Assembly (NCBI GenBank): GCA_014338405.1
Contig: JTDE01000115.1
Span: forward strand, 55,109-119,108
Direction of reading: 5' to 3'
Source of the DNA: Paragonimus skrjabini miyazakii
Lineage: Eukaryota > Platyhelminthes > Trematoda > Plagiorchiida > Troglotrematidae
Length of the DNA: 64,000 nucleotides
The notes beneath the pieces were generated by a model. That model was given only the letters and a program-made list of their open reading frames with translations. It was not told the DNA's origin and did no database searches. Numbering within the stretch: the stretch's first letter is position 1; each line of letters starts with the position of its first letter. Below are positions 54,297 through 63,983 of this stretch, piece by piece. The translations under genes and the position numbers were made by a program.

Positions 54297-54672
54297 ATAA
54301 ACAACACCAGACACAGACGAATCTTATCTACAGCAGTCTTATCCCCACCTAATAGGCAAACGATTCGATCAACCAATCCAGTTGCAGATTGACTTAACCA
54401 CGGCATTCCCACGTGATCTCTGTTCCTTTGTTAGTGTGATTTCGCTTACACCGCCCCTGAAGAAGGCCACTCTAGGTGGTTGAAAAGTAGAGTATTATAA
54501 CTTGCTCATAACGCTGTGTTATTCCCAATCTGTTGATTTATAAAAGTTGTGATTCCTGTGGTTCCTATGAAGTTCTGCTTTCCAACTGCTGATTCACTAC
54601 AACATATATTTTCATTGGATTGATAATTTAGCTACATTGTGCCTTTTTCCGATTAACAAGCTTCACAGTTAG

Positions 54673-54842
54673 ACGATTTCTTCCCCCACGTGCTGCGAGT
54701 GACATACCCGACATTCACTACGCCCGAACGAATAATCGAGAAGTTGATTCAATGCTACCTGGCGTTTGCACCAGTGGAACCTGGATGTCAAGCTTCAGGC
54801 TGGATGGAATCGCTAACGGCAGCCGGTTACTTGGTCCAAATT
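54673..54842 (+). CDS. Exon 8: RasGEF_N (REM) domain core, residues 684-740
   Basis: The donor CAAATT|gtaagt is strong. The acceptor is the second of two close AGs (CACAGTTAG|ACGATT): only this one keeps phase 1 from exon 7, completing GAC, and gives the expected REM sequence. The peptide runs DDFFPHVLRVTYPTFTTPER, then IIEKLIQCYLAFAPVEPG. The YPTFTTPERIIEKLI segment matches the family signature (T-Y-R-x-F-x-T/S-x-x-E-L-L-x-L-L), following helix 1 at the expected distance. It exits in phase 0. Using the upstream CACAG would put translation into another frame that happens to be open but has no family resemblance. Confidence 0.88.
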
Positions 54843-57816
54843 GTAAGTTGAAGCGCACCACAATCAGTTGGATCACGATTGCAACTTACTAACCGATTCG
54901 GATGCATTGTTCACTGATAAGATACTAGAAGCTAACAACGGTGACTGTTTATCTGGCAATCGCAGATTAGTCTGCGCTCGGAAGTAAAATAACAGTCCGA
55001 AGCCCCATTAATTCGAATGCGATATGTGATAACAAAACCGCCTCCTTAATGATTATGCCACTTTCATTGTGTTTCAGATTGTGTTTATCTGAAAAGCCAT
55101 CAAAATACGTAGGCTGCTATGATTGTCAATTATCCTGGTTGTTGGGGTAGCAGTTGGAGGGATTACAAATATACCTTTGTTCGGTGAAATTTCTGACCAA
55201 ATTGAATCCTCTCCTTGAGCAAAGATGGATAATTTTTGAAGTAAAGAGCATTGGTCTCCTTAGGTAAAACGCATTTTATTCTATGCAGTGAACAAGGATT
55301 ATGGGCCATCTCGATGTCACTCTCTCTCACGTTATCCACCAGTTCACTTTCTATTGCTGTTGTTTCCACCTGGACAAAGCCTACTATTGCTTACATTCAC
55401 GCATGGTGGAGCGTAATGCCGACTGGCTGTTGATCACAATGTCAAAACGCAACCAGTTGAGTGTAGAAAACTAGAAGCACCCAGATTCGTTGATCACCAC
55501 ATGAGTGCCTACAACTTGTCATCTAATTGATCTTGGCAAATTAAAAATAATATTATTTAACAGGGAACGGGAACTGCCAGTGATTAGTAAGGCAATCCTT
55601 ATGAAGCGACATCTGCCAGTTCTGCGTGCGTGGGAGACGCTGACGCAAACAACATCCTTGACACAGAAATGTTTGCATCAGTAGTTCGTGAATAAATGAA
55701 ACTACTTGGATTTTCCATTAGTTTGCTGTTGCTATATGTAGCTTTTATAAACTTCGCAGATTTCATTTTATCGACTGACGAGAGTGAATCAAAATGCCGA
55801 CATTTTTTGTCACATCTACTCCATGTCTTGATATTCTGGCAAAGTTGCATTGTAAATGATCTCATTGTTGGAAGATAGAAGGGTTGGCGGTTAATGGTGT
55901 ATGAGAACGTGTTGTCTTTTTATACAAACACTGGAGAATATGATCAGATAGCTATCATTGTAATCGCCCAATCGTGGAAATTTCACTAAAAAATTAGGAG
56001 ACTTGTGAGTAAAAAGGAATAATTTCATAAAACTTTGCACTGTTCTCCATGGTTATTTTCTTCTGCTTATTCACTTCAGAGCGGTTTTTGTCCAAATTTT
56101 GCTAATTCAGTAAATCCAGAAGCAGGGGCTCTGATGAAGCTAAAATGTGCTCATTTTTATTTAGACAGATGGGGGTTTGTCAAGTAAAGTGCTAACCTGT
56201 CTGATTCAGAAGCTTTAGTGTTAACATGGCCATGAAAGGTAGGATACTTTAGGTGAAATTCTGAATAGTCTGAGGTTTGCGGTCCATGCTCTCGACTCGT
56301 TTCAAGTGACCATGCTGTTTTACAGCGTTCAGGATTTTGGAAGGAGCTTCCCGTCAACTGTTAACAATAAAAGTCCCTCAACCACTGTCATAACATTGAA
56401 GTTATGGCGAACTTTGTAGTCCAACAGCACACGGCTATTAAAATGAATCTCTTGTGTTCACCCTGTCCTTTTTCTGTACGTGGGATATTTGAATGCGCCA
56501 GTTGCCAACTACGAAGTGGAACCATCTTTCTATTTCCACTCACAAAACAACTCGTATGACCGTGAGTGAATCAAAGCCTATAAATATTTTGCTGGCCATC
56601 TTTATTGCCAGTTATGGTAGATTCAACCAAAATCAGCCGCGTTCTGTTTATCATTTGCTCAACGACGTATTTTGCAACAATCGTGTGCTTCAACAATCTC
56701 TACGAAAAACACTTTGGTTTTCGTCTATAAGACTACATTCAAAACGGGGTTGACAATCATGTTGAGTGGTAATAACCGCACGCATCTATCTAGGCGGAAC
56801 TATTTTGTGCAAACTTGAATATCTAACTAGTGTATACATGTACTGATCGTGTTGAGTTCAGCCGACCAAGTACAAAGAGGTTTGTAACTGTGAATGGATA
56901 GATGTTGCTCAAAAGATGTAGTACGATTGTAATATTCTGTTATCCGGGTTCACTGCTTAACTCATTAAACTTTTTCTCCGAAATAATTTATTGCATTTAG
57001 TGATTTGCTTTCGGGCTTGACGAGTAGCCCTAATCCACTGTTGAACTTGTTAAAAACTGTCGACTTCGCAGTGAAATACCAGTATTTGTTGAATATGTTG
57101 AACAATGTGTACCTAATGATTAGACTCATGGAAGATGTCATAGCTGTAATCACTTTTAGACAGACAAGCAAAGCTTATAGATTACTGTGTTCTTAGTCAG
57201 CTAGTCAATTCATTGCTTGCTATGAGTGAGCACTGTTATTTTGAATCAAGCTTCGTCCAAGTCTAACTCATGAAACCAAACGCTTTGGCAATCAGGTAGA
57301 CTTTCGAAAGTTTTCTTTTCAAATGTGAGTCGGTAGAGACCATCGACATAACAGAAGCGTAGAAACTCATTAATCGGCTATACTTTCGTAGTTTTACATA
57401 CGGTCATTTAAATTGTTAGACAAAACGTGTCTGAGGCGTTCAATGTTAATCAGTTGGTTAGGGCTTGGTATGAAATGATCGCGGATCCTCACTGCACTTC
57501 TACATGATTGCTTTTCAAAGTCCACTTTTTTTAGAGAGGAGGAAGTCAATTGTCATCTTTGTTTTTGACGCAGCTTACTTTTCCCTAACGATCGATTGTA
57601 TGATTTTTGTCGAATACTTCTAATTTCCCATTTCACCATATTCAACCCAAGTTCATCGAGTTTGGCATCTATGTGGAAAAATACTAAATTGTGCCGATCG
57701 ACTGAAATGTAGCAAGTGGTATGATTAATCACCATTTGGCCGCATAACGTTCGGTGGAAGTTTACAAATGAAGAAACATGGCGAGCAATGCAATATTTGC
57801 ACGGGCGTTCTTACAG
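54843..57816 (+). other. Intron 8 (about 3.0 kb), no gene recognised
   Basis: Phases of the flanking exons agree (0/0). Short open frames (55251-55433, 56493-56753, 57005-57196) have no supporting splice sites or motifs. No repeat or RNA gene was recognised. Confidence 0.5.
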
Positions 57817-57984
57817 CGCTTCGTATTGTTTTCTCTGTGCATGCTTGTGCTATCACCTGATCCAATGAAAGAAATGAATGGTTTTTTTGGATCACACTGG
57901 AAATTGTTTGATCCACAAAGACCTCCCAAAATGATACTCACCGTTGATTCGCTTATTCAGAACAACTGGACATATTTCAAAAAG
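57817..57984 (+). CDS. Exon 9: REM domain continuation, residues 741-796
   Basis: The acceptor is GCGTTCTTACAG|CGCTTC and the donor TTCAAAAAG|gtattt. The exon is 168 nt, phase 0 at both ends. It encodes RFVLFSLCMLVLSPDPMKEM, an intervening GFFGSHWKLFDPQRPPKM, and ILTVDSLIQNNWTYFKK. Hydrophobic and helical character is what the later helices of a RasGEF_N domain would show, but no single motif is diagnostic. The call rests on position between exons 8 and 10, splice signals and phase. The hydrophobic start is short and interrupted, and I read it as a buried helix rather than a membrane anchor. Its proximity to exon 10 (240-bp intron) supports it. Confidence 0.68.
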
Positions 57985-58224
57985 GTATTTTAATCCCCGA
58001 TCGTTGCAACCCTGCAAGAGCCTTTTGGTCTTCTTACAGTAAACAGCCGCTTCTTTTAATACACATTTACAATAACCACACCACACAGTTCTTATTCAGG
58101 CGTATTAAATGATCAGACTACAACATTCGGTCAAACACATCAGTTTACATTTTTATTGGAATACGAGAGTAATATCATTTGGTAAACAGGTGCATTGCTT
58201 GTTTTTGTTTGAACAACCACCAAG

Positions 58225-58775
58225 GCAACAGAACTCGCTCCCGAGCAGCTGTCAGCTCGACTCGTACTCCGACTAGCTCGCTTTGCCAGACTCCTCATCT
58301 TGGATGGGTTGAGGGAACAGGAGTTAAATAGAAATTCAGACGTTTCACCTCATTTGATCACAAAATCTTCTGACGAATCACCCGACAGACTTTCTTTGAA
58401 TAAGGCGAATATCAACGAGCACAAAATATTGGCCGATTGTCTTCTGGAAAACTTGCCACTTTTATCGGCAAGCGCAAAGCTACGTGAACGAGTTTTAGGT
58501 TCAACAGGAAAACTGGCCGATCGATCGCGTCGGAGAAGCAGCCATGTTCTTATGGAACTCAACAGAAACCAGAACCAAGGACACCAAGCGAATACAGCAG
58601 TAGATCAGCAGCGACCGGACGAAGTTGATTTCTCCCGTGACGATAAGCAGAGTCAATCGCGAGAGCCAAAGACCCCCAAGCTGCAGCGGACCGTGTCAGA
58701 TAGTCATCGCAAATCAAGGGTCAGCTCTACAGTGTGTGTAGAGAGTCAATTGTGTCTTGATGCAGCATTAGAAAG
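58225..58775 (+). CDS. Exon 10: end of REM domain and polar linker, residues 797-980
   Basis: The acceptor is CCACCAAG|GCAACAG. A second AG seven bases on would break phase with exon 9. The donor is GAAAG|gtaagc, with exit in phase 2. The first 32 residues (ATELAPEQLSARLVLRLARF, ARLLILDGLREQ) look like the closing amphipathic helices of the REM domain. The remaining 150 or so are polar linker rich in Ser, Arg, Asn and Gln, with one hydrophobic island (DCLLENLPLLSASAKLRERV). RRRSSHV (about 898-904) and LQRTVSDS (about 949-956) fit basophilic-kinase consensus sites, a plausible regulatory feature between REM and catalytic domains. The typical linker in RalGDS-like proteins is shorter. The long open frame and strong donor make the exon secure. 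Confidence 0.8.
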
Positions 58776-58907
58776 GTAAGCTTGGATGCCAGATACAACA
58801 GTCAGTCATATCGTAGATACTCAACCTCTGTTGTACATGATACTTTTACTAACGATAAATAATCCGATAGATTTAATACTTTGAAGGAGATGACTGAAAA
58901 AAATAGG

Positions 58908-58992
58908 GTCTCGGCTGGATTCCAACCAGCGAGCGAATCAGCATGCCCAAATGAGAAAAGCGCTCTATCAGCTGAGTTACGAAGCTATGCCG
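58908..58992 (-). repeat. tRNA-derived SINE head, minus strand
   Basis: The reverse complement aligns end to end with the tRNA-like sequence at 53594-53673. Shared blocks are an A-box-like TAACTCAGCTGATAGAGCGC, the middle TTTGGGCATG, and a T arm CGCTGGTTGGAATCCAGCCG. The B-box has one change (TTGGAAT for TTCGAAT), so it is probably not transcribed. The two copies are clearly related but diverged. Confidence 0.72.
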
Positions 58993-59050
58993 GGAACTCA
59001 TCTGTATGCTATTGGGACGGGTGGGCAACAAAGCCTAATTATACAATCAT

Positions 59051-59150
59051 CTAGCTCCCATAGTGGTTTCGGGTGTCATTTCGCAAGATGCTTGCCACCC
59101 TTGAGCATGATGTTTTTGTTGCAGGTTCGAATCCAGACAAAGTTCGGATT
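59051..59150 (+). repeat. tRNA-derived SINE copy, decayed
   Basis: The plus strand shares GATGCTTGCC, TTGAGCATGATGTTTTTGTT and GGTTCGAATCCAGACAAAGTT with the copy at 53594-53673. The B-box is intact, but the A-box half is badly eroded. It faces away from the minus-strand copy about 60 bp to the left, forming an inverted pair. Confidence 0.55.
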
Positions 59151-60635
59151 CGTATAAAATCTGTCGAACAATCAAAACAGGTTAGTACACGTTTGCATCA
59201 AAAGGTATCACTGTTTTTTAGTACCAACAGAGAACGGCGAGATTCGATACAAACTGTCACAAAATGTTATAGTTAAGCATTGTGGACACATCGTCAGTAG
59301 GTCATTTTAGGCAGCACCAGCGAAGGGTGAAAGGCAAACCATGTAACAACCTGGTCGAATAGTCAACTACAGCCGGATTGATCTAAAGTGCCCACGCATA
59401 AGCCAAACAATCAGCAGACGACAGGAGTCAGCTCCGTCAGGTCGTCCACTGCCCATCTACAGCCATGTTACTCACCATCTTGTAAACTACAGAACACTGC
59501 ATGCAAAGTTCCTTAGGCAATCAACGTAGACATAGACTTCCATTACGAGGGTCGGGATGTTCTGATTTCTGTTATAACTGTAAGCGGTTAGACAAACGTG
59601 CCAAGCAAGAGATTTTGGTGGAGCATGTACACACGCATCTCGCAACGAAAAGGCAACTGGTTACGTTTGTTGTGGAAGTTTAAATCAATCAGAATGGGTT
59701 CCCTGCTTTTAAACATGTCCACATTGTAGGTCATTATAGATAATCGACAGATAATGATATATCATTGACCTTGATTTATACTTTCTCGTAATTGGCAGAA
59801 ATCGTGCCAGGAAACTGTTGGTCTGGACTTACAGTTTAGATGCACTGATCATAGGCTGGACACTGAACATTTGTTTACAGTATAACAGGAAATCTTGTAG
59901 ACAGTATAACGTTTTTCAACGTGAGGGAACGAAACGAATATTAAATCAAACGTGTCTTTATGTTAAATTCTTTTATCACTTTGAAATTAAGCTATAGACC
60001 TTAGTTGGCAAGTGCATGAACAGTTGCGCTTCAAACAGTAGTTCGTTGCTCAGCATAACGTCTGTCAGAAACTAACGGAAGTAAATCACCCTGACTATAT
60101 TCGTGTATTCACCCCATCATTACTAGTCAATACATTTTGTAAGTACCAACGACTGTCAATCATGTGTAATATGAAATAACAGTTTTGTTACAATCGACTA
60201 GGTTGTAATCGGAGCCATGGATTAGGCGTGCAGCATCACGTGACCAGCTTAAATAAACACGTTCTATCACTAAGATCCTGCGCACTGTTAACAGGCAGGT
60301 TACCCGTCACAACCGATGAGGGATATGGCATGAACCGTTGAACGAGATCACATCCCATGGTTTATAAAGTCAGGTATGAGAACAGCTTCAAACATTGTCG
60401 AGCTGTCCGAGAGCACTGTAACACATTTCAGATCAGAGCATAGTAATGTGTACCACTTACATGGCATATTTAACCGCAAACTACCGGTACCTTTGAGGCT
60501 ATCAAAAACTGAATGTGAATGTGGTAATATTAGCTTCATACGGTTCACGTTTCACTTTTTCGCAGTTTACTAAATCGCAACATTTGTATTAACAGTGCAA
60601 ACGATGCACCTATTTAACTGTCCATTTCCAAACAG

Positions 60636-60720
60636 AGCAAAACAATTTATCAAAGCCGATCCAAGGTCAATTGCGGTGGAAATCACTCGCGTTGAGGAAG
60701 ATATGTTCGCCCAGATCGAG
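60636..60720 (+). CDS. Exon 11: start of RasGEF catalytic (CDC25) domain, residues 980-1008
   Basis: The acceptor is CATTTCCAAACAG|AGCAAA and the donor ATCGAG|gtaaaa. The 85-nt exon enters in phase 2 and exits in phase 0, matching both neighbours. It encodes AKQFIKADPRSIAVEITRVE then EDMFAQIE. The segment DPRSIAVEITRVEEDMFAQI fits the family opening signature (hxxxIAxQLTxxExxLFxxI), the first helix of the CDC25 domain. An Ile replaces the common Leu in the QLT position and Glu replaces Gln. The exon is short but its identity is well supported by motif, phase and position. Confidence 0.88.
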
Positions 60721-62978
60721 GTAAAACAGAGTGATTTTGGTCTGACTATCTATCTACATTATACAGCCCGTTCTGAAAGTGACAGGATAGTAAGGTACTC
60801 CATGATATTATGGAAACGGACTCAGAGAAGTTTACCTAAAAATATATGAAAAATTTGTAAATTCAAAACATACTTGAAACTGTAGCAAGCTAAATACTAC
60901 AGACATCTGAGCAGGAGGTTTCGATTTACAAATCGCGGATTATGTCTATATAAATCGCGCTACCTACTAAGTAAACCAAACAGTTATCAGGCATATTTAC
61001 GATTGCTAGTAGCAAGAAACATCTTCTCATAACTAGGTTGCAGTTTCTGCATCAACATTACGTTGCTGATTTTACAACACTAGTTGACTAGCCACTTTCT
61101 CTCAGTATTGTTAGAAATTCTCTCACCAGCAACATGAGTCTAAATCTATTGGATTTGTTGCTGATTTATACCAGCGATGACCAATGAAATTGATGGGATA
61201 CTATGATTATTTTATCAACTAATGACATAGAGTACAGCTGTGATTTCATTTACCTTTTATTTATGAGGACACAGTACATTATGGAATTTGTTGCATCACT
61301 TGCCATTCTGTCACTAACTACCAGTTTCATCACAGCATACAATAGCTTCTGTATTCTCTTGTTAGTCATTTGAGTAAGTTTGAAGTTAGTTGTCGGCAGT
61401 AATCACCATTTTATTAACTCGAACTACTTAGGGAAAGTCTCAAGCAATCTGTTAAAATGTTGAAATGCAAATGCGGCATTCCTGTTTAATCTTGTAAATT
61501 GTCTACGAATTCACCGACAGGTTTTGCCGTCATATATTTAACTTCGTGAATGACTGCAAGTCCCAATACAGTAATTTATATGTACGGCATAATATTGGTT
61601 TCTGTGTTGTGAGTTCGCATTTAAATAAGTTTTCTGTCTAGAGTGCTAATCCTTTTGTCACCATTAACTGATCGCTTGACCTTTAAGATGTATTGAGGAG
61701 GAAATACAGATGTCCTGTCTGGTTGATAGGCCCTAAATGGGGACGCTGATCGTTCTCTGATCACTGTTGGTCATAGGCCAGCTTCATGTGTTAGGGCGAC
61801 GCGTTTGTTGGTGCCGATTCCTGTGAGTGAACCCTCGTACACCAGTTTCAGTCGTTTCGTCACTGCCTGTACTTCATCAGTCCTAAGTTTAGAATCATAG
61901 AAGTGAACTTAAGTTGGTCGAGTGATGAGACCCTGGACTCTGTGCTTTCTGGACTTCAAAACGCAGTCAACAGGCAGTGGTTGTACTCTCAAACACGCAA
62001 TTTAGAACATGCACACGAATTTCATCCAAAAATTAAGGCCAGCTGTAGTCAACGTGACTTCAGCGATCTGGTAACGTGATTCGTGGAGCGTGATTGTCCA
62101 GTGATGACCTTGGACACAGCATGCACACAGGATCACAAGGCAGATTAGACAGTAGGCCAGCTGGTCAATATCCGCACCGAATCACACACAAACAGCCCAG
62201 ATAAGACGCAACACTCTCTATGCCAAACACCCATCAAGTTACTGATTGAGGCACCACAAAATATGAGGTTGACTGCACATATCACATAAGTGTGGTTAGC
62301 TTTCATAAGCAAACCACTTGATGCATGCAGTCATTTCATGTATTTTTCTCTGCCCAAATGAACCTACTAGACAGATAGGTTTTAAGATAAAATGAAGGCT
62401 TTCGTTGACAATTATAAAAAAGTGTACTGCTAACTGCTAATGTTGTGGACTTGATGTCCCGCACATTTTGATTCGGGCGCAAATATACCATCTCTTAGAA
62501 ACCAACTGACTCTTGTTTGCTTCCACTGCTATAGGTATCACGTATTAACTTTAGTGCCGTATAACAGTACTGATTGAGATAGGGACGGATTGTCGCTACA
62601 CAAAACATCTTGCATACCTTTGTTTTTCACTTTATAAGTTTACAAAAAACTACAACACTGTGGCTCCTCAAATGTTTGCAAGTGTACTGAAAAAACCTGT
62701 CTGCTTTGTCTGAACATTTTTCAGTCAATACCTGGGAGAAGCTTTTAAATATCTTGTTGTGTAGTCTTAACGCATTTTAGACATTGAAAATAAAAGCAAA
62801 CTCTGTTCAAACATTTAGCGTTGAGTAGTGGACTCAATTTGTCTATAATATAAGTTGCAATTCCATCTAACCTCTTTTTGAACATACATTTTAACTCAGA
62901 TGCATAGTACGTTAATTTGAACAACAAGAACTTTTAATCTGTTTCTTGTTTTAACTGCACATAATGCCTCCTTTTTAG
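60721..62978 (+). other. Intron 11 (about 2.3 kb) with a GC-richer repeat-like block
   Basis: From about 61690 to 62270 composition changes to a more GC-rich, stop-laden sequence unlike the adjacent intron. It looks like a fragment of a dispersed repeat, but I cannot classify it. The rest is unremarkable AT-rich intron. Flanking exon phases agree (0/0). Confidence 0.4.
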
Positions 62979-63458
62979 TTTCACGAATTTTTGGATGTTC
63001 GTCGTCTGGAACGCGGGGAAGCACCGACTCTGAGTGCTTGTGTGGAACATTTTAACCGTTTGGCAAGATGGGCAAAGAGCCTTTTATTTATTTTGGGTCC
63101 AAGGCTTGGGGAATATGAAATTCTTGAAGGTTACCAGAAGACGAACTGGAAACTTAAAAGCAAGGGATCGTTGGGGGAAGGACTAAGTCAGCAGGACCCC
63201 GGCCAGCGCGTCATGAAATCTGTGCATTTGAACGATATAACTGACGAGACTATGAAAGAACCACCACAACTAGAACGTGGCAAAAATGTGGCCAGTAAAA
63301 TGCTTGGCTGTACTGGTCTGGAACAACTAGTGAGCACTAAGAACAGTTCCAAATCTTCAACCTTCATTCACAATCAAACCTTGGAACCAAAAGTCCTGAA
63401 AATAAAGCAGCGCGCGTTCATCAACTTGATTCTGTGTCAAATGTGTGAAATTTTAAAG
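62979..63458 (+). CDS. Exon 12: RasGEF catalytic domain with large insertion, residues 1009-1168
   Basis: The acceptor is CCTTTTTAG|TTTCAC and the donor TTAAAG|gtaaat; the exon is 480 nt and phase 0 at both ends. It begins FHEFLDVRRLERGEAPTLSA and continues CVEHFNRLARWAKSLLF. This fits the CDC25 pattern 'E(F/L)L...W......PN(I/V)xxxxxxFNxxxxWVxxxIL', with FNRLARWAKSLL clear. The expected next helix appears only at the exon end: KQRAFINLILCQMCEILK, matching 'R(x3)I(x2)FIxIAxxCxxL'. In typical family members these helices are separated by about 12-18 residues; here about 105 intervene, polar and Lys/Ser-rich. No intron boundary within the exon would remove it in frame with good signals, so I read it as a true insertion. 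Confidence 0.85.
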
Positions 63459-63873
63459 GTAAATTGAAAGGTATTGATTTCAGTTATGAAAGGCAGTTTT
63501 GAACTAAACGATAAATTTGTAGCAATGATGATATTCTTAAACACAACGTTGTCAGTGGAATGTGCTTCTTGCAGTAAACTGTATTTTACCTTTGCTAAAA
63601 CGCAATGCTCAAACAGACTGTGGTCAAGTAGGAATCAGATGTTTTTCAGTCACAAGTTTCAAGATGAGAGTGAAGAATATCTTGTTATTTTAACGCTTAT
63701 TTCAGGAAAACTTTAAATATTCTCAGGCAGCGGCAACCTGATTAACAAGTTCACACTTATAATCTGTGGTCTTCAGTAATTCTTGTCTGTCTATACAATC
63801 TAAACGCAAACGTGATAATCAAAACCACTGCTCGTGTCTGTTTCATGCGTCATCTAGTGAGTTTGTTTTTCAG
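63459..63873 (+). other. Intron 12 (415 bp)
   Basis: A short intron between phase-0 exons, with donor TTAAAG|gtaaat and a T-rich acceptor GTTTGTTTTTCAG. The open frame at 63474-63716 inside it has no family resemblance. Confidence 0.6.
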
Positions 63874-63983
63874 AAGAACGCTACACTGATACTCTACAAT
63901 TTAACTGATCATGTTCCAGTTACTGAGGTTCAGACTGAAGCAGGTTGGATGCCTCCTAAGGCAACACGGATATCAATTATTAG
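63874..63983 (+). CDS. Exon 13: RasGEF catalytic domain continuation, residues 1169-1205 (gene continues past window)
   Basis: The acceptor is TTTGTTTTTCAG|AAGAAC and the donor ATTATTAG|gtgaat; the exon is 110 nt, phase 0 in and phase 2 out. It encodes KNATLILYNLTDHVPVTEVQ then TEAGWMPPKATRISII. It should correspond to the segment following the C-x-x-L helix ('NNFxxxxAIxxGLxxxxVxRLxxTWxxLP'). The spacing and the closing T-x-x-x-W-M-P fit, but identity is low and the normal 'RL' contact is not seen. It is either a divergent catalytic segment or a mis-set boundary. The helical hairpin that inserts into the GTPase switch regions would lie beyond 64000. Confidence 0.6.

Larger units (their letters stand above)
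53047..54523 (+). mobile_element. Penelope-like element, 5'-truncated, with inverted terminal arms
   Basis: An arm at about 53047-53248 and one at about 54333-54523 are imperfect reverse complements of each other over roughly 190-200 bp. Shared blocks include GTGATCTCTGTTCCTTTGTT and TCTTATCCCCACCTAAT. Between them lie a 100-N gap, a tRNA-like SINE and an open frame coding for a GIY-YIG endonuclease (53688-54296). Penelope-like retroelements encode a reverse transcriptase fused to a C-terminal GIY-YIG nuclease and often carry terminal repeats in direct or inverted orientation from partial copies. The reverse transcriptase part is absent or lost in the gap, so this copy is defective. It lies in sense orientation inside intron 7 of the RasGEF gene. 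Confidence 0.82.
45565..54672 (+). other. Intron 7 (about 9.1 kb) splitting the REM domain; carries a composite transposon
   Basis: No coding exon was recognised before 53 kb. The frame at 46166-46435 is open for 89 codons but has no splice context or family motif. From about 53047 to 54523 the intron contains a Penelope-like element, a tRNA-like SINE and a 100-N gap. Exon 7 to exon 8 phase (1/1) and RasGEF_N spacing show that no exon is missing here. Confidence 0.55.
58776..60635 (+). other. Intron 10 (about 1.9 kb) with inverted tRNA-derived repeats
   Basis: It holds two SINE-like copies in opposite orientation (58908-58992 minus; about 59051-59150 plus). A GC-richer stretch at about 59280-59510 may be the body of the second repeat or another dispersed element. 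No coding exon is required: exon 10 and exon 11 phases match (2/2). Confidence 0.55.
1858..63983 (+). other. Gene span: multi-exon RasGEF-family guanine nucleotide exchange factor (3' end beyond window)
   Basis: Thirteen plus-strand exons with GT donors and AG acceptors join in consistent phase (0,0,1,0,1,0,1,0,0,2,0,0 at successive junctions) into one open frame of 1204 codons plus 2 bases. The order is an unrecognised N-terminal extension (about residues 1-650), a RasGEF_N/REM domain (about 651-830), a polar linker (to about 980) and the start of a CDC25-homology catalytic domain (about 981 to past 1204). Proteins of this family catalyse GDP release from Ras-like small GTPases at membranes; the REM domain packs against and stabilises the catalytic domain. 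The rest of the catalytic domain and any RA or PH domain must lie beyond 64000. The family call rests on motifs seen in exons 7, 8, 11 and 12. The subfamily is not resolved: GEF order and REM spacing resemble RalGDS/RGL, but the long N-terminus is not typical. All exon limits are predictions by eye without transcript support. Confidence 0.82.

Noticed and set aside
54669..54842. Alternative open frame of exon 8 from the upstream CACAG
   Set aside because: It is open but lacks any RasGEF_N resemblance and leaves exon 9 out of phase; the chosen frame carries the YPTFTTPE motif.
58951..59157. 68-codon frame across the SINE pair
   Set aside because: It is chance read-through of two repeat copies with no gene-like property.
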